Shown one piece after another: positions 8,506 through 16,760 of a stretch of DNA of 64,000 bases; within the stretch, counting starts at the first letter, position 1, and each line of letters starts with the position of its first letter. Both the position numbers and the translations under genes were made by a program. The DNA comes from BQJD01 sp965652415 (lineage in GTDB: Bacteria; Pseudomonadota; Gammaproteobacteria; Arenicellales; CAJQKF01): assembly GCA_965652415.1 (NCBI GenBank), contig CBFGVH010000001.1, positions 75,553-139,552 of the forward strand, read 5' to 3'. The notes under the pieces are model-generated. The model was not told the origin of the DNA. It searched no databases and was given only the letters and a program-made list of their open reading frames with translations.

Positions 8506-8653
8506 CGTCGTGTCCGGGAAGTATGAATGGACGGCGCGTGCCGGCGGCCGATTATATCGGCAAGCCCGGTGCGCCGGCGTAGCCCGCGGCCGCGGAGGCG
8601 TTACGTTTTCGTAGGCGCCGCGTTTGTTTCCACCTCACAGGATACTGAAAACG

Positions 8654-10018
8654 ATGCCAAGCGGCCCTGATCCCACTGCTGCGCACGCCAGCGAAGGCGA
8701 CGTGAACACCTCCTCGAGGCGCGCCGAATGGGTCGAGCGAAACGTCGGGGAGCGAACGCGAGAACTGCTGGCGCGCGACGAACGGGTGTTCATCCACCAG
8801 TCGCTGTCGACACCGTGTCTCAACGCCCTCGAAGGGGCCGGGGGCATCGAACTCGTCGATCTCGACGGGCGCAGAATCATGGATTTTCACGGCAACAGCG
8901 TGCACCAGGTCGGCTACGGCCATCCGCGAGTGATCGAGGCGGTGAAGCGCCAGCTCGACGAGCTGCCTTTCTGTCCACGCCGCTACACCAACGAGACCGC
9001 CGTTCGCCTCGCGGAGAAGCTCTGCGCGCTCGCCCCCCCGGGCCTGGACAAGTGCCTGCTGGCCCCGGGCGGCACATCTGCGATCGGCATGGCGATCAAG
9101 CTGGTGCGCTACGCCACCGGCCGGCACAAGACCCTGTCGATGTGGGACGCCTTCCACGGCGCCTCCCTCGACGCCATCTCGATCGGCGGCGAGGCCCTGT
9201 TCCGGCGCGGCGTCGGCCCGCTGCTGCCCGGCACCGAGCACCTGCCGCCGCCGACGTGGGGCCACCGGCATTTCGGCTCCGTGGAGAAGGCCGAGGCGTT
9301 CTGGGCCGAGTACGTCGAGTTCGTGCTCGCCACCGAGGGCGACGTCGCCGCGGTGATCGCCGAACCAATGCGCTGGACCACCGTGGAGCCGCCATCGAGG
9401 ACTTTCTGGGAAAAGGTACGCGCCTCCTGCGATCGTCACGGCGCCCTGCTGGTGTTCGACGAGATCCCGTCCGCGCTCGGCCGCAGCGGCCGCATGTTCG
9501 TCTGCGAGACGATCGGCGTCACTCCCGACATCCTGGTCATCGGCAAGGGTCTCGGCGGTGCGGTGTTCCCGATGGCGGCCCTGGTCGCCCGGGGCGATCT
9601 CGATTGCGTCGCCGACGTCGCCCTGGGGCACTACACCCACGAGAAAAGCCCGGTGGGTTGCGCCGCCGCGCTCGCCACGCTCGAGGTCATCGAGGAAGAG
9701 CGGCTCGCGGAACGCGCCGCGAAGCTTGGCGCGCTCGCACTTGAGCGCATGCATGCCATGAAGGCCAGGCACGCGATTATCCGCGACGTGAGGGGCCTGG
9801 GGCTGCACCTCGGCATCGAGCTCGGCACCGGCGACGGCCCGGCCGTCGACGCCGCCGACGAGGTGCTGTACCGATGCCTCGCCCGAGGGCTGAGCTTCAA
9901 GCTCGGCGCCGGGTGCGTGATCACCCTGTGCCCTCCCCTGACCATCGACGAGGAGGAACTGATGCGCGCCTTCGATATCGTCGAAGAGGCAGTTGCCGCG
10001 GCCGGGTCCGATCAGTAG
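8654..10018 (+). CDS. Class III aminotransferase-fold PLP enzyme
   Basis: PLP enzyme of 454 residues. It has the class III signature: FDEIPSALGRSGR near residues 268-280 and the Schiff-base lysine Lys298 in VIGKGLGG. The ATG at 8654 has AGGA 11 bases upstream; an in-frame TTG at 8624 is possible. Blocks such as DFHGNSVHQVGYGHP and the SMWDAFHGASLDAISIGGEALFRRG run remind me of 1-hydroxy-2-aminoethylphosphonate lyase (PbfA) rather than ornithine or GABA aminotransferases. That is recall and not a search result, and no phosphonate genes are adjacent. Its 3' end overlaps the convergent tatD gene by seven bases. Confidence 0.8.
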   Translation: MPSGPDPTAAHASEGDVNTSSRRAEWVERNVGERTRELLARDERVFIHQSLSTPCLNALEGAGGIELVDLDGRRIMDFHGNSVHQVGYGHPRVIEAVKRQLDELPFCPRRYTNETAVRLAEKLCALAPPGLDKCLLAPGGTSAIGMAIKLVRYATGRHKTLSMWDAFHGASLDAISIGGEALFRRGVGPLLPGTEHLPPPTWGHRHFGSVEKAEAFWAEYVEFVLATEGDVAAVIAEPMRWTTVEPPSRTFWEKVRASCDRHGALLVFDEIPSALGRSGRMFVCETIGVTPDILVIGKGLGGAVFPMAALVARGDLDCVADVALGHYTHEKSPVGCAAALATLEVIEEERLAERAAKLGALALERMHAMKARHAIIRDVRGLGLHLGIELGTGDGPAVDAADEVLYRCLARGLSFKLGAGCVITLCPPLTIDEEELMRAFDIVEEAVAAAGSDQ

Positions 10019-10800
10019 GAAGCGTCGAGTCGCCCGGCGCGGGAGAACAGGCGGAAGAAGTTCTCCGTGGTGGTCCCGGCCACGGACTCCAGGGTCTCGC
10101 CGCGAAGTTGCGCGACGAACTCGGCCGTGTGGCGCACGAAGGCCGGCTGGTTGGTCTTGCCGCGATGCGGCACCGGGGCCAGGTACGGGGCGTCCGTCTC
10201 CACCAGCATGCGGTCGGCGGGCACCTTGCGCGCGACTTCCTGCAGGTCGGTCGCGCTCTTGAAAGTGACGATGCCGGAAAACGAGATGTAGAAGCCGAGG
10301 TCGAGCGCCTTGCGGGCCACGACCCAGTCCTCGGCGAAGCAATGCATCACGCCGCCGGCCTCCTCTGCGCCTTCCCCGCGCATCATCGCCAGGGTATCGG
10401 TGGCCGCCGCCCGGGTATGGATGACCAGGGGCAGGTTCGCCTCGCGCGCCGACGCGATGTGCCTGGCGAATCGCTCGCGCTGCCAGTCGAGATCGCCCGT
10501 GGAACGGAAATAGTCGAGCCCGGTCTCCCCTATCGCCACAACGCGCGGATCTCTCGCCTCGGCGACGAGCCGCGCGGTTGCCGTTTCCTCCTCGTCGCGC
10601 TCGTTGGGGTGAACGCCCACGGAGCAGAACACGTCGGCGTTGGCCTCGGCGATCGCGCGCACGCGGGGAAAGTCCCGCATGTTGACGCTGATGCAAAGAA
10701 AATATCGCACACCCTCGCGGCGGGCGGCGTCGAGCACGGCGTCGACGTCGTCACCGAGGGGGGCGAAATCGACGTGGCAATGGGAATCCACAAGCTCCAT
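10012..10800 (-). CDS. tatD: TatD-family metal-dependent hydrolase/DNase
   Basis: TIM-barrel metallohydrolase of 262 residues, of the TatD/YcfH group (3'-5' DNase activity in some members). Metal ligands are visible: DSHCHVD at the N-terminus, GETGLDY near residue 92, VIHTR near 128, MHCFAEDW near 152 and the late VETDAPYLAP aspartate. It is the last gene of the pilZ-proximal operon, in the usual gammaproteobacterial order holB-pilZ-tatD. This favours the YcfH paralogue type over the one at the Tat locus. Confidence 0.92.
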   Translation of the reverse strand: MELVDSHCHVDFAPLGDDVDAVLDAARREGVRYFLCISVNMRDFPRVRAIAEANADVFCSVGVHPNERDEEETATARLVAEARDPRVVAIGETGLDYFRSTGDLDWQRERFARHIASAREANLPLVIHTRAAATDTLAMMRGEGAEEAGGVMHCFAEDWVVARKALDLGFYISFSGIVTFKSATDLQEVARKVPADRMLVETDAPYLAPVPHRGKTNQPAFVRHTAEFVAQLRGETLESVAGTTTENFFRLFSRAGRLDASY

Positions 10801-10834
10801 GGCGGGGCTCCGTTCGCTCGGGCGGGAAAGTAGC

Positions 10835-11350
10835 CTACATCGTGTGGGTCATGCGCCGCGATTTCAACGCGCCGCCCAGGATTCCCTCGATCCGGGTCCG
10901 GACCTTGGCTGCATCCGGCCCGGTGAACTGGATGCCGATGCCCGCCACGCGGTGACTCATGGCCCCCTCCGGCGTGATCCACACGACCTTGCCGGGTATG
11001 GACACGTTTTCCGGGGATTCCACCAGCTTCAGAAGCAGGAAGATCTCGTCGCCCATCTTGTACTTGCCGGTGGTCGGCACGAAGATGCCGCCTGATTGCA
11101 GGAACGGCATGTAGGCGGCATGCAGCGTCTTGCGGTCCTTGATGGTGACCGACATGACCTTGGGACGCCCGGAGACGGGCGTGTCGACCGTGACATCGTC
11201 GAGGCTTTCGTCGAAATCGACGACATCGGCCTCGAGCGACAATTTCTCGTTCGAGGGATCCGCCGAGTCGGTCGAGTCCTCGTCGAGCAGACTCTTCTGC
11301 TGCGACGACCCGACACCCTTGTATCGCTCAGTTTTTTTGCCAAAGAGCAA
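10835..11350 (-). CDS. pilZ: PilZ-domain protein (type IV pilus assembly PilZ)
   Basis: The C-terminal ~115 residues match the small PilZ of type IV pilus assembly: MSVTIKDRKTLHAAYMPFLQ, GGIFVPTTGKYKMGDEIF and KVVWITPEGA, ending RMTHTM. Classical PilZ often lacks the c-di-GMP-binding RxxxR, and none is evident here. The preferred start is a TTG at 11350 with GGAGG nine bases upstream, inside the 3' end of holB. It gives 171 residues with an acidic, Ser/Asp-rich N-terminal extension (about residues 1-65) not usual for the family. An ATG at 11155 would give only the conserved domain. Its order after holB is conserved. Confidence 0.85.
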   Translation of the reverse strand: MLFGKKTERYKGVGSSQQKSLLDEDSTDSADPSNEKLSLEADVVDFDESLDDVTVDTPVSGRPKVMSVTIKDRKTLHAAYMPFLQSGGIFVPTTGKYKMGDEIFLLLKLVESPENVSIPGKVVWITPEGAMSHRVAGIGIQFTGPDAAKVRTRIEGILGGALKSRRMTHTM

Positions 11351-12356
11351 GGAGTATGTCCTCCAGGAAAAGCTGCTCGTCGACGACCCGCTGCTGGCCG
11401 CGGCGGAAGTACTGAATCTTTTCAATAATATCCCAAACCGGGACCGATTGCAGCCGCGAGAGGAGTTCGGCATTGCCCGCCGCGAGGCTCGCGCGATCCG
11501 CGAGTTCGGCCCTTGCCAGCAGGGCGTCGCCGAGCAGCGTCTCCAGGAAGAGCAGGAAGCGTCCGGCATCGGCGCCGATGCCGGCGGCGGCGGCCACCGG
11601 GAGCAACTCTCCCGACAGGAGCCGCGCGAGCCGCGAGCGCCATTCGGGCAGGCGCTCGCCGACGCCTTCGGCGAGCAGCCGGCGCGCGGCCAGCGGCGCG
11701 CCCGCGGCAAGACCCAACAGGTCGCCGGCCTGCCCCGCATCTGCGCCGGCCCCGACAAGCCATTCGAGCGCCTTCCTGCGATCCGGCACGCGACACTCGA
11801 CAACAGCCACGCGGCTGAGGATGGTCGCCGGCACCGCATCCCGGCCGCTGCCGACGAGCAGGAAACGGGCATCGCCCGGCGGCTCCTCGAGAATCTTGAG
11901 CAGGGCGTTGGCGGCGTTGACGTTGAGCGCCGCCGCCGGGACGATGACGGCGATCCGCGGCCCGCGGCCGGCGCCGTGCGTGGACAACCGCTCGATGAGC
12001 AGGCGAACCTGGTCGACCGCGATCACCTCGCGGGGCTTGCGGCCCTTCTTCCCGCCCTCGGCGAGATCCAGGTACCGGCTCGCGAAGCGCTGGGGCGCCT
12101 CGTCGAGATCGAGCGCGAACCGCTCGGTCGTCACGAGGTGCAGGTCGGGATCGTTGCCGCCGGTCATGGCGGCGCACGTCGCGCAGGCAAGGCAGCCGGC
12201 CCCGTCCACCGGCGAGGGGCAGCGCAGTGCACGGGCCGTGGCCAGCGCCAACTCGAGCTTGCCGAGTCCCGCAGGCCCGACGAACATCAGTGCCGGCGGC
12301 AGCCGATCGATGCCGAGCCGGATCTGCCGCCAGTTCTCCTCGAGCCACGGATACAT
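11328..12356 (-). CDS. holB: DNA polymerase III delta' subunit
   Basis: Clamp-loader subunit of 342 residues. It has an AAA+ P-loop-like GPAGLGK at residues 27-33, the zinc-module cysteines in GCLACATC (about 54-60), and the sensor-type segment ANALLKILEEPPGDARFLLV. Delta' is a non-hydrolysing AAA+ subunit in well-studied species, and the sequence alone does not settle hydrolysis. The ATG directly follows the tmk stop codon, and its 3' end overlaps the proposed pilZ start by 23 bases, consistent with a tmk-holB-pilZ-tatD operon. Confidence 0.94.
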   Translation of the reverse strand: MYPWLEENWRQIRLGIDRLPPALMFVGPAGLGKLELALATARALRCPSPVDGAGCLACATCAAMTGGNDPDLHLVTTERFALDLDEAPQRFASRYLDLAEGGKKGRKPREVIAVDQVRLLIERLSTHGAGRGPRIAVIVPAAALNVNAANALLKILEEPPGDARFLLVGSGRDAVPATILSRVAVVECRVPDRRKALEWLVGAGADAGQAGDLLGLAAGAPLAARRLLAEGVGERLPEWRSRLARLLSGELLPVAAAAGIGADAGRFLLFLETLLGDALLARAELADRASLAAGNAELLSRLQSVPVWDIIEKIQYFRRGQQRVVDEQLFLEDILLALWQKN

Positions 12357-13007
12357 TCAGTGTCCTGTATCGATCCAGCGATCAATCACGGCAACGACTT
12401 CGTCGCGCACCGTCTCAACGTCCGCCGATCCGTCGACGATCCGGATCCTGTCCGGATACGTCCGGGCAAGCTCCAGGTAGGCGCGGCGGATCCGTTCCTT
12501 GCTGTCGAGGTCGAGCCGCTCGAACCGGTCCCCGTCCGCGCCGCGGTGACGGCTTCTGGCCGCGCCCACCGCCACGGGAACGTCGACCAGCAGCGTCAGA
12601 TCAGGCCTGAGAGGTCCCTGCACCCACTGCTCGATTGTCGCCACCGCTTCGAATCCGAGGCCGCCCCCTGCACCCTGGTAGGCATAGGTCGCGTCGGTGA
12701 ATCGATCGCACACCACCCAGTCGCCCCGCGCCAGCGCCGGCTCGATGACCTCGGCAAGGTGCTGGGCCCGGGCGGCGAAGACCAGCAGCAACTGCGCGGC
12801 CGGCGTGATGTCCAGGTCGCCCCGGTCCAGCAGCAGGTTGCGAATCGCCTCGCCGAGGGCGGTGCCGCCGGGCTCGCGCGTGGCGATGCAGTCGATACCA
12901 CGCGAAGAAAGGTGGTCGACGATGATCGAGCGCTGGGTGCTCTTGCCCGCGCCGTCGGTGCCCTCGATGGTGATGAACTTGCCGCGCTCGCCCGATGCCA
13001 TCGACAT
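12357..13007 (-). CDS. tmk: Thymidylate kinase
   Basis: Phosphorylates dTMP to dTDP. The P-loop GTDGAGKST is at residues 16-24, the DRF motif (VVCDRFTDATYAYQG) carries the dTMP-binding arginine, and the LID segment RSRHRGADGDRFE follows. Length of 216 residues is normal. It starts immediately after the mltG stop codon and ends next to the holB start, so translation is probably coupled along the operon. An ATG two codons later is an alternative start. Confidence 0.96.
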   Translation of the reverse strand: MSMASGERGKFITIEGTDGAGKSTQRSIIVDHLSSRGIDCIATREPGGTALGEAIRNLLLDRGDLDITPAAQLLLVFAARAQHLAEVIEPALARGDWVVCDRFTDATYAYQGAGGGLGFEAVATIEQWVQGPLRPDLTLLVDVPVAVGAARSRHRGADGDRFERLDLDSKERIRRAYLELARTYPDRIRIVDGSADVETVRDEVVAVIDRWIDTGH

Positions 13008-14081
13008 TCAGCCCCCGGAACGCCGGCCGAGCTGGTACTTTCGAACGGCCCTGTTGTGCTCTTCGAGAGTCGCGGAGAAATGATGCGATCCGTCGCCGCG
13101 CGAAACGAAATACAGGTACGGCGTCTCCTCGGGTCGGACCGCCGCCAGGATCGACGCGCGCCCGGGCATGGCGATCGGCGTAGGCGGCAGACCGCTGCGG
13201 GTGTAGGTGTTGTACGGCGTGTCCGCGGTGAGATCGCGTCTGCGAATATTGCCGTCGAAGGACTCGCCGATGCCGTAGATGACGGTCGGGTCGGTCTGCA
13301 GGCGCATGCCGCGGCGCAGGCGATTGACGAACACGCCGGCGATCGTCTCGCGTTCCTCGCCCAGCCCCGTTTCCTTCTCGATGATGGAGGCGAGGATCAG
13401 CGCCTCGTAGGAACCGGACAATGGCAGTCCCTCGGCACGGTTGCGCCATGCCTCGTCGAGCACCTGTTCCATGGCCCGGTGAGCACGGGTCAAAACGTCG
13501 ATGTCCGAATCGCCCGCGGTGAAAACGTAGGTGTCCGGAAAGAACCTGCCCTCGGGGTGCTCGCCCGGCAGACCCAGCGCATTCATGACCTCCCCATCGC
13601 CGAGATCGAGCGTGCGATGCTCGAGCTCCGGATGAGCATACAACGCCTCGCGCATCTCGCGGAACGTCCACCCCTCGATGAACTGGACCTGGTAACGAAC
13701 GACGTCGCCGGCGACGAGCTTGTCGAGTATGCCGTACTGGGTGATGCCGTCCTCGAATCGATACTGGCCGGCCTTGATGCGCGAGGAGATGCCCGCCAGG
13801 CGCGCGTAGATCCGCATGCTGTACGGCTCGTCGATGATCCCCCTGCGCTTCAGCATGCGGGCGACGCCCTGCAGAGACTGGCCGCGCTCGATGGTGACGA
13901 GGTCGGTTCCCGGTGCGAGCGGTGCGGACAATTCCTGCCGCACGTAGACGGCCAGCACCACGGCTGCGAGAACCCCTGCAACCAGCGGTGCCAGCAACAA
14001 CAGGACAAGCAGGCGCCGACGGCGACCGGTACTGCGGAAGGACGCCTCCCCGCCCGGATCGCGCCTGTCAGGCTCGGTCAT
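13008..14081 (-). CDS. mltG: Endolytic murein transglycosylase MltG
   Basis: Membrane-anchored YceG-family enzyme that cleaves nascent glycan strands and ends their polymerisation. There is a short basic cytoplasmic tail, one transmembrane helix at about 24-46, then a LysM-like region and the YceG domain. The catalytic glutamate is Glu235 in ASIIEKETG, followed by the TDPTVIYG block. The 357-residue protein starts at an ATG overlapping the fabF TGA (ATGA), so translation is coupled. In enterobacteria pabC lies between fabF and mltG; here it is missing. The frame is open upstream into fabF, but the overlap fixes the start. Confidence 0.93.
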   Translation of the reverse strand: MTEPDRRDPGGEASFRSTGRRRRLLVLLLLAPLVAGVLAAVVLAVYVRQELSAPLAPGTDLVTIERGQSLQGVARMLKRRGIIDEPYSMRIYARLAGISSRIKAGQYRFEDGITQYGILDKLVAGDVVRYQVQFIEGWTFREMREALYAHPELEHRTLDLGDGEVMNALGLPGEHPEGRFFPDTYVFTAGDSDIDVLTRAHRAMEQVLDEAWRNRAEGLPLSGSYEALILASIIEKETGLGEERETIAGVFVNRLRRGMRLQTDPTVIYGIGESFDGNIRRRDLTADTPYNTYTRSGLPPTPIAMPGRASILAAVRPEETPYLYFVSRGDGSHHFSATLEEHNRAVRKYQLGRRSGG

Positions 14082-15319
14082 CCGACCCTTGTGAAGACCA
14101 GTGTTCCGTTGGTGCCGCCGAAGCCGAAGGAGTTCGACAGCGCGGCAGCCACGACCTGCTCCCTGGCGCTGCCGGGAACGTAATCCAGGTCGCACTCGGG
14201 ATCCTGGTCCACCAGGTTGATGGTCGGCGGAATGGCGCCGTGAAACACCGTCAGCGCCGTTGCGACAGCCTCGACGCCGCCGGCGGCGCCGAGCAGGTGG
14301 CCGATCATCGACTTGATGGAACTCACCGCCAACGAGTCGGCATGACCGCCGAAGGAGCGCCGGATGGCCAGGGTCTCGGCGACGTCGCCGAGCGGTGTCG
14401 AAGTGCCGTGCGCGTTGATGTAGTCGACGGCATCGGGTGCGATGCCGGCGTTGCGCAACGCGTTGTCCATGCATCGCGATGCGCCTTCACCGCCCGGTGC
14501 CGGCTGGGTCATGTGATAGGCGTCGCCGCTGACGCCGAACCCCGCCAGCTCGGCATAGATCCGAGCGCCGCGGCGCCTGGCGTGTTCCATCTCCTCGAGC
14601 ACCATGACGCCGGCGCCCTCACCGAGCACGAAGCCGTCGCGCCCGGTATCCCACGGCCGACTGGCGCCGGCGGGATCGTCGTTACGGCGTGACAGGGCGC
14701 GGGCGACGCCGAACCCGGCCATCGCCGTCGGTGTCACGGACGCCTCGGTGCCGCCGGCGACCATGACGTCGGCGTCGCCGTACTCGATCATTCGCGCCGC
14801 CTCGCCGATGGCGTGCGTCCCCGTGGAGCAGGCGGTGACCACCGCGAGATTCGGCCCCTTGAGATTGAACATGATCGACAGGTTGCCGGAGACCATGTTG
14901 ATGATGCTCATCGGAATGTAGAACGGCGACACCCGCTTGAACCCGCGCTCGTTGAACAGCTGCGTGGTCTTCTCGATGGTACCGACGCCGCCGATGCCGG
15001 CGCCGATGTAGACGCCGCTCCTCAGCGAAAGCTCTTCATCGAACTCGAGCCCGGAGTCGTGAACAGCCTCGATGCCGGCGACCATGCCCACCTGGATGAA
15101 GCGATCCATCTTCTTCAGTTCCTTGGCCGGCAGCACCGACTCCGGACTGAAATCCTTGATCTCTCCGGCGATGGTCGACGGCAGGCCGTCAGCATCGAAT
15201 TGCGTGACGGGACCGATTCCGCTCACGCCGTTCAGCAGGTTGTTCCACGCCGTCGGGCAGTCGTTGCCGACGGGGGTGACCATGCCGAGTCCGGTGATCG
15301 CGACGCGCCGTTTGCTCAT
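14078..15319 (-). CDS. fabF: Beta-ketoacyl-ACP synthase II
   Basis: Condenses malonyl-ACP with acyl-ACP in fatty-acid elongation. The Cys-His-His triad is visible: Cys164 in VVTACSTGTHA, a histidine near 304 in NAHGTSTPLGD and another near 340 in SMIGHLLGAAGG. Length of 413 residues is standard. It follows acpP after 172 bases that contain a terminator-like hairpin, so fabF is probably transcribed at a lower level than acpP. Its stop overlaps the mltG start. Confidence 0.96.
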   Translation of the reverse strand: MSKRRVAITGLGMVTPVGNDCPTAWNNLLNGVSGIGPVTQFDADGLPSTIAGEIKDFSPESVLPAKELKKMDRFIQVGMVAGIEAVHDSGLEFDEELSLRSGVYIGAGIGGVGTIEKTTQLFNERGFKRVSPFYIPMSIINMVSGNLSIMFNLKGPNLAVVTACSTGTHAIGEAARMIEYGDADVMVAGGTEASVTPTAMAGFGVARALSRRNDDPAGASRPWDTGRDGFVLGEGAGVMVLEEMEHARRRGARIYAELAGFGVSGDAYHMTQPAPGGEGASRCMDNALRNAGIAPDAVDYINAHGTSTPLGDVAETLAIRRSFGGHADSLAVSSIKSMIGHLLGAAGGVEAVATALTVFHGAIPPTINLVDQDPECDLDYVPGSAREQVVAAALSNSFGFGGTNGTLVFTRVG

Positions 15320-15342
15320 GATTCAAACCTGGATCAGACGTG

Positions 15343-15367
15343 AAAACGCCGCCGCACAGGGCGGCGT
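15343..15367 (-). terminator. Terminator-like hairpin between acpP and fabF
   Basis: On the minus strand an 8-base stem ACGCCGCC / GGCGGCGT encloses a 6-base loop (CTGTGC) and is followed by three T. It can act as a partial terminator or processing signal allowing more acpP than fabF mRNA, as seen in other gammaproteobacteria. The T-run is short, so readthrough is likely. Confidence 0.6.
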
Positions 15368-15491
15368 GCGGCGGCGGTTCGGTATCGGCTCGGAGAGGGT
15401 TTCGCAGTCGACTCCAGCGTTGGACAGCCCGTCGATGTTCCTGAATGAGACCCGTGAGTTCGACGGAGCCGCCGGGGTGATGCGAGTACGA

Positions 15492-15737
15492 TCAGGCGCT
15501 GGCGTTTTCCCGGATGAAATCGATAGCCTGCTTTACGGTGGTAATCTTCTCGGCATCCTCGTCCGGAATCTCGGTATCGAATTCCTCTTCGAGTGCCATG
15601 ACAAGCTCAACAGTATCAAGCGAGTCCGCACCGAGGTCGTCGACAAACGAGGCTTCCGGAGTCACCTGGTCCTCGTTGACACCGAGCTGCTCGACGACGA
15701 TCTTCATGACGCGCTGTTCAATGCTGCTGTTACTCAT
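15492..15737 (-). CDS. acpP: Acyl carrier protein
   Basis: Acidic 81-residue carrier of growing acyl chains. The phosphopantetheine site is Ser39 in GADSLDTVEL. A GGAGG ribosome site lies 11 bases before the ATG. The 253 bases separating it from fabG give room for its own promoter, which would fit the very high expression of ACP. No usual residue is missing. Confidence 0.98.
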   Translation of the reverse strand: MSNSSIEQRVMKIVVEQLGVNEDQVTPEASFVDDLGADSLDTVELVMALEEEFDTEIPDEDAEKITTVKQAIDFIRENASA

Positions 15738-15990
15738 TAGTGGAAAGTCCTCCAGTTAGGATGAGTCGGGACCCAGACTCCGGCAAGTGTCCTGATCGTT
15801 TCGGACCGAAAACCCCCGGCCCATTCTCGGGAGCGCAAACTTAACACTATTCGCGCTGGCAAGTCCACCACGACCATGACCTTCCTTCGCCCGGAAAAAC
15901 AAAGCTTTTTTCCTATCTCGATCAAACAGTTAAGCGGGTTGCACGAGGCGCTTGAACGGGCCGCCGAGAAGGCCCGGGAAGCGCCCCGCG
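15738..15990 (-). other. Non-coding spacer between fabG and acpP
   Basis: This gap is AT-rich compared with the flanking genes at 15840-15940 and contains a short A-run/T-run inverted repeat at about 15890-15912 (GGAAAAA / TTTTTCC on the minus strand). It probably holds an acpP promoter, but no clear -35/-10 pair was found. An 85-codon open frame across it shows no family features and is taken as chance. Confidence 0.4.
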
Positions 15991-16743
15991 TCAACCCATG
16001 TACATACCCCCGTTGACGTGAATCGTCTGCCCGGTCACGTACGCCGCCGCAGGCGACGCCAGGAACACGACCACGCCCGCCACCTCCTCGGCCGAACCGA
16101 GTCGGGCGAGCGGTATGGCTGCGAGCAATCGCTCTCGCTGCGCCTCGCCGAGCGCGCTCGTCATGTCGGTTTCGATGAAACCGGGCGCGACCGCGTTGAC
16201 CAGTATGTTGCGCCCGGCCAGTTCATGCGCCAGGGAACGGGTGAAGCCGATCATTCCGGCCTTGCTCGCCGCGTAGTTGGACTGGCCGGCGTTGCCGGTG
16301 ACACCGACCACCGAACTGATGTTGATGATGCGTCCGAAACGCGCCCTGGTCATGCCGCGCAGGCAGGCGCGCGTCACCCGGTACAGGGACTTCAGGTTGG
16401 TGTCCATGATCTCGTCCCACTCGGATTCCTTCATGCGCATCAGCAGGTTGTCGCGCGTGATTCCGGCATTGTTGACCAGTACTTCGACCGCACCGAACTC
16501 CTGCGCGATACGCTCGGTGACCCCGCTCACGCTGTCGGAGCCGGATACGTCGAGCATCATGCCGGTGCCCGTGATAGATGCCTTGGCGAGATTCTCGGTG
16601 ATGGAATCCGCGCCCGCCTGGGTCGTTGCGGTACCGATCACGGTTGCGCCTGCTTCGCCAAGGGCGTGCGCAATTGCACGGCCGATGCCTCTGCTGGCGC
16701 CGGTGACCAGGCACACGCGCCCGTCCACGGTATTGGTACTCAT
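15991..16743 (-). CDS. fabG: 3-oxoacyl-ACP reductase FabG
   Basis: NADPH-dependent short-chain reductase for the first reduction step in fatty-acid elongation. The dinucleotide motif GASRGIG is at residues 15-21, NNAG at 91-94, and the catalytic Ser144-Tyr157-Lys161 set is in place. Length of 250 residues is normal. It starts only 17 bases after fabH, and fabD, which normally lies between them, is not present. Confidence 0.95.
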   Translation of the reverse strand: MSTNTVDGRVCLVTGASRGIGRAIAHALGEAGATVIGTATTQAGADSITENLAKASITGTGMMLDVSGSDSVSGVTERIAQEFGAVEVLVNNAGITRDNLLMRMKESEWDEIMDTNLKSLYRVTRACLRGMTRARFGRIINISSVVGVTGNAGQSNYAASKAGMIGFTRSLAHELAGRNILVNAVAPGFIETDMTSALGEAQRERLLAAIPLARLGSAEEVAGVVVFLASPAAAYVTGQTIHVNGGMYMG

Positions 16744-16760
16744 CTGTTAGTCGCTCCTCG

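Noticed and set aside
8506..8653. Possible cobalamin riboswitch before the adenosyltransferase gene
   Set aside because: No B12-box-like sequence was found, and the gap is short and shared with a divergent gene.
11130..14183. Very long plus-strand open frame (over 1000 codons) across pilZ, holB, tmk and mltG
   Set aside because: It is antisense to four well-identified genes, has no recognisable domain and has the Arg/Gly/Pro-rich composition of a GC-rich shadow frame.
15737..15994. 85-codon minus-strand frame between fabG and acpP
   Set aside because: No family features and no clear ribosome site; the AT-rich stretch fits a promoter region better.
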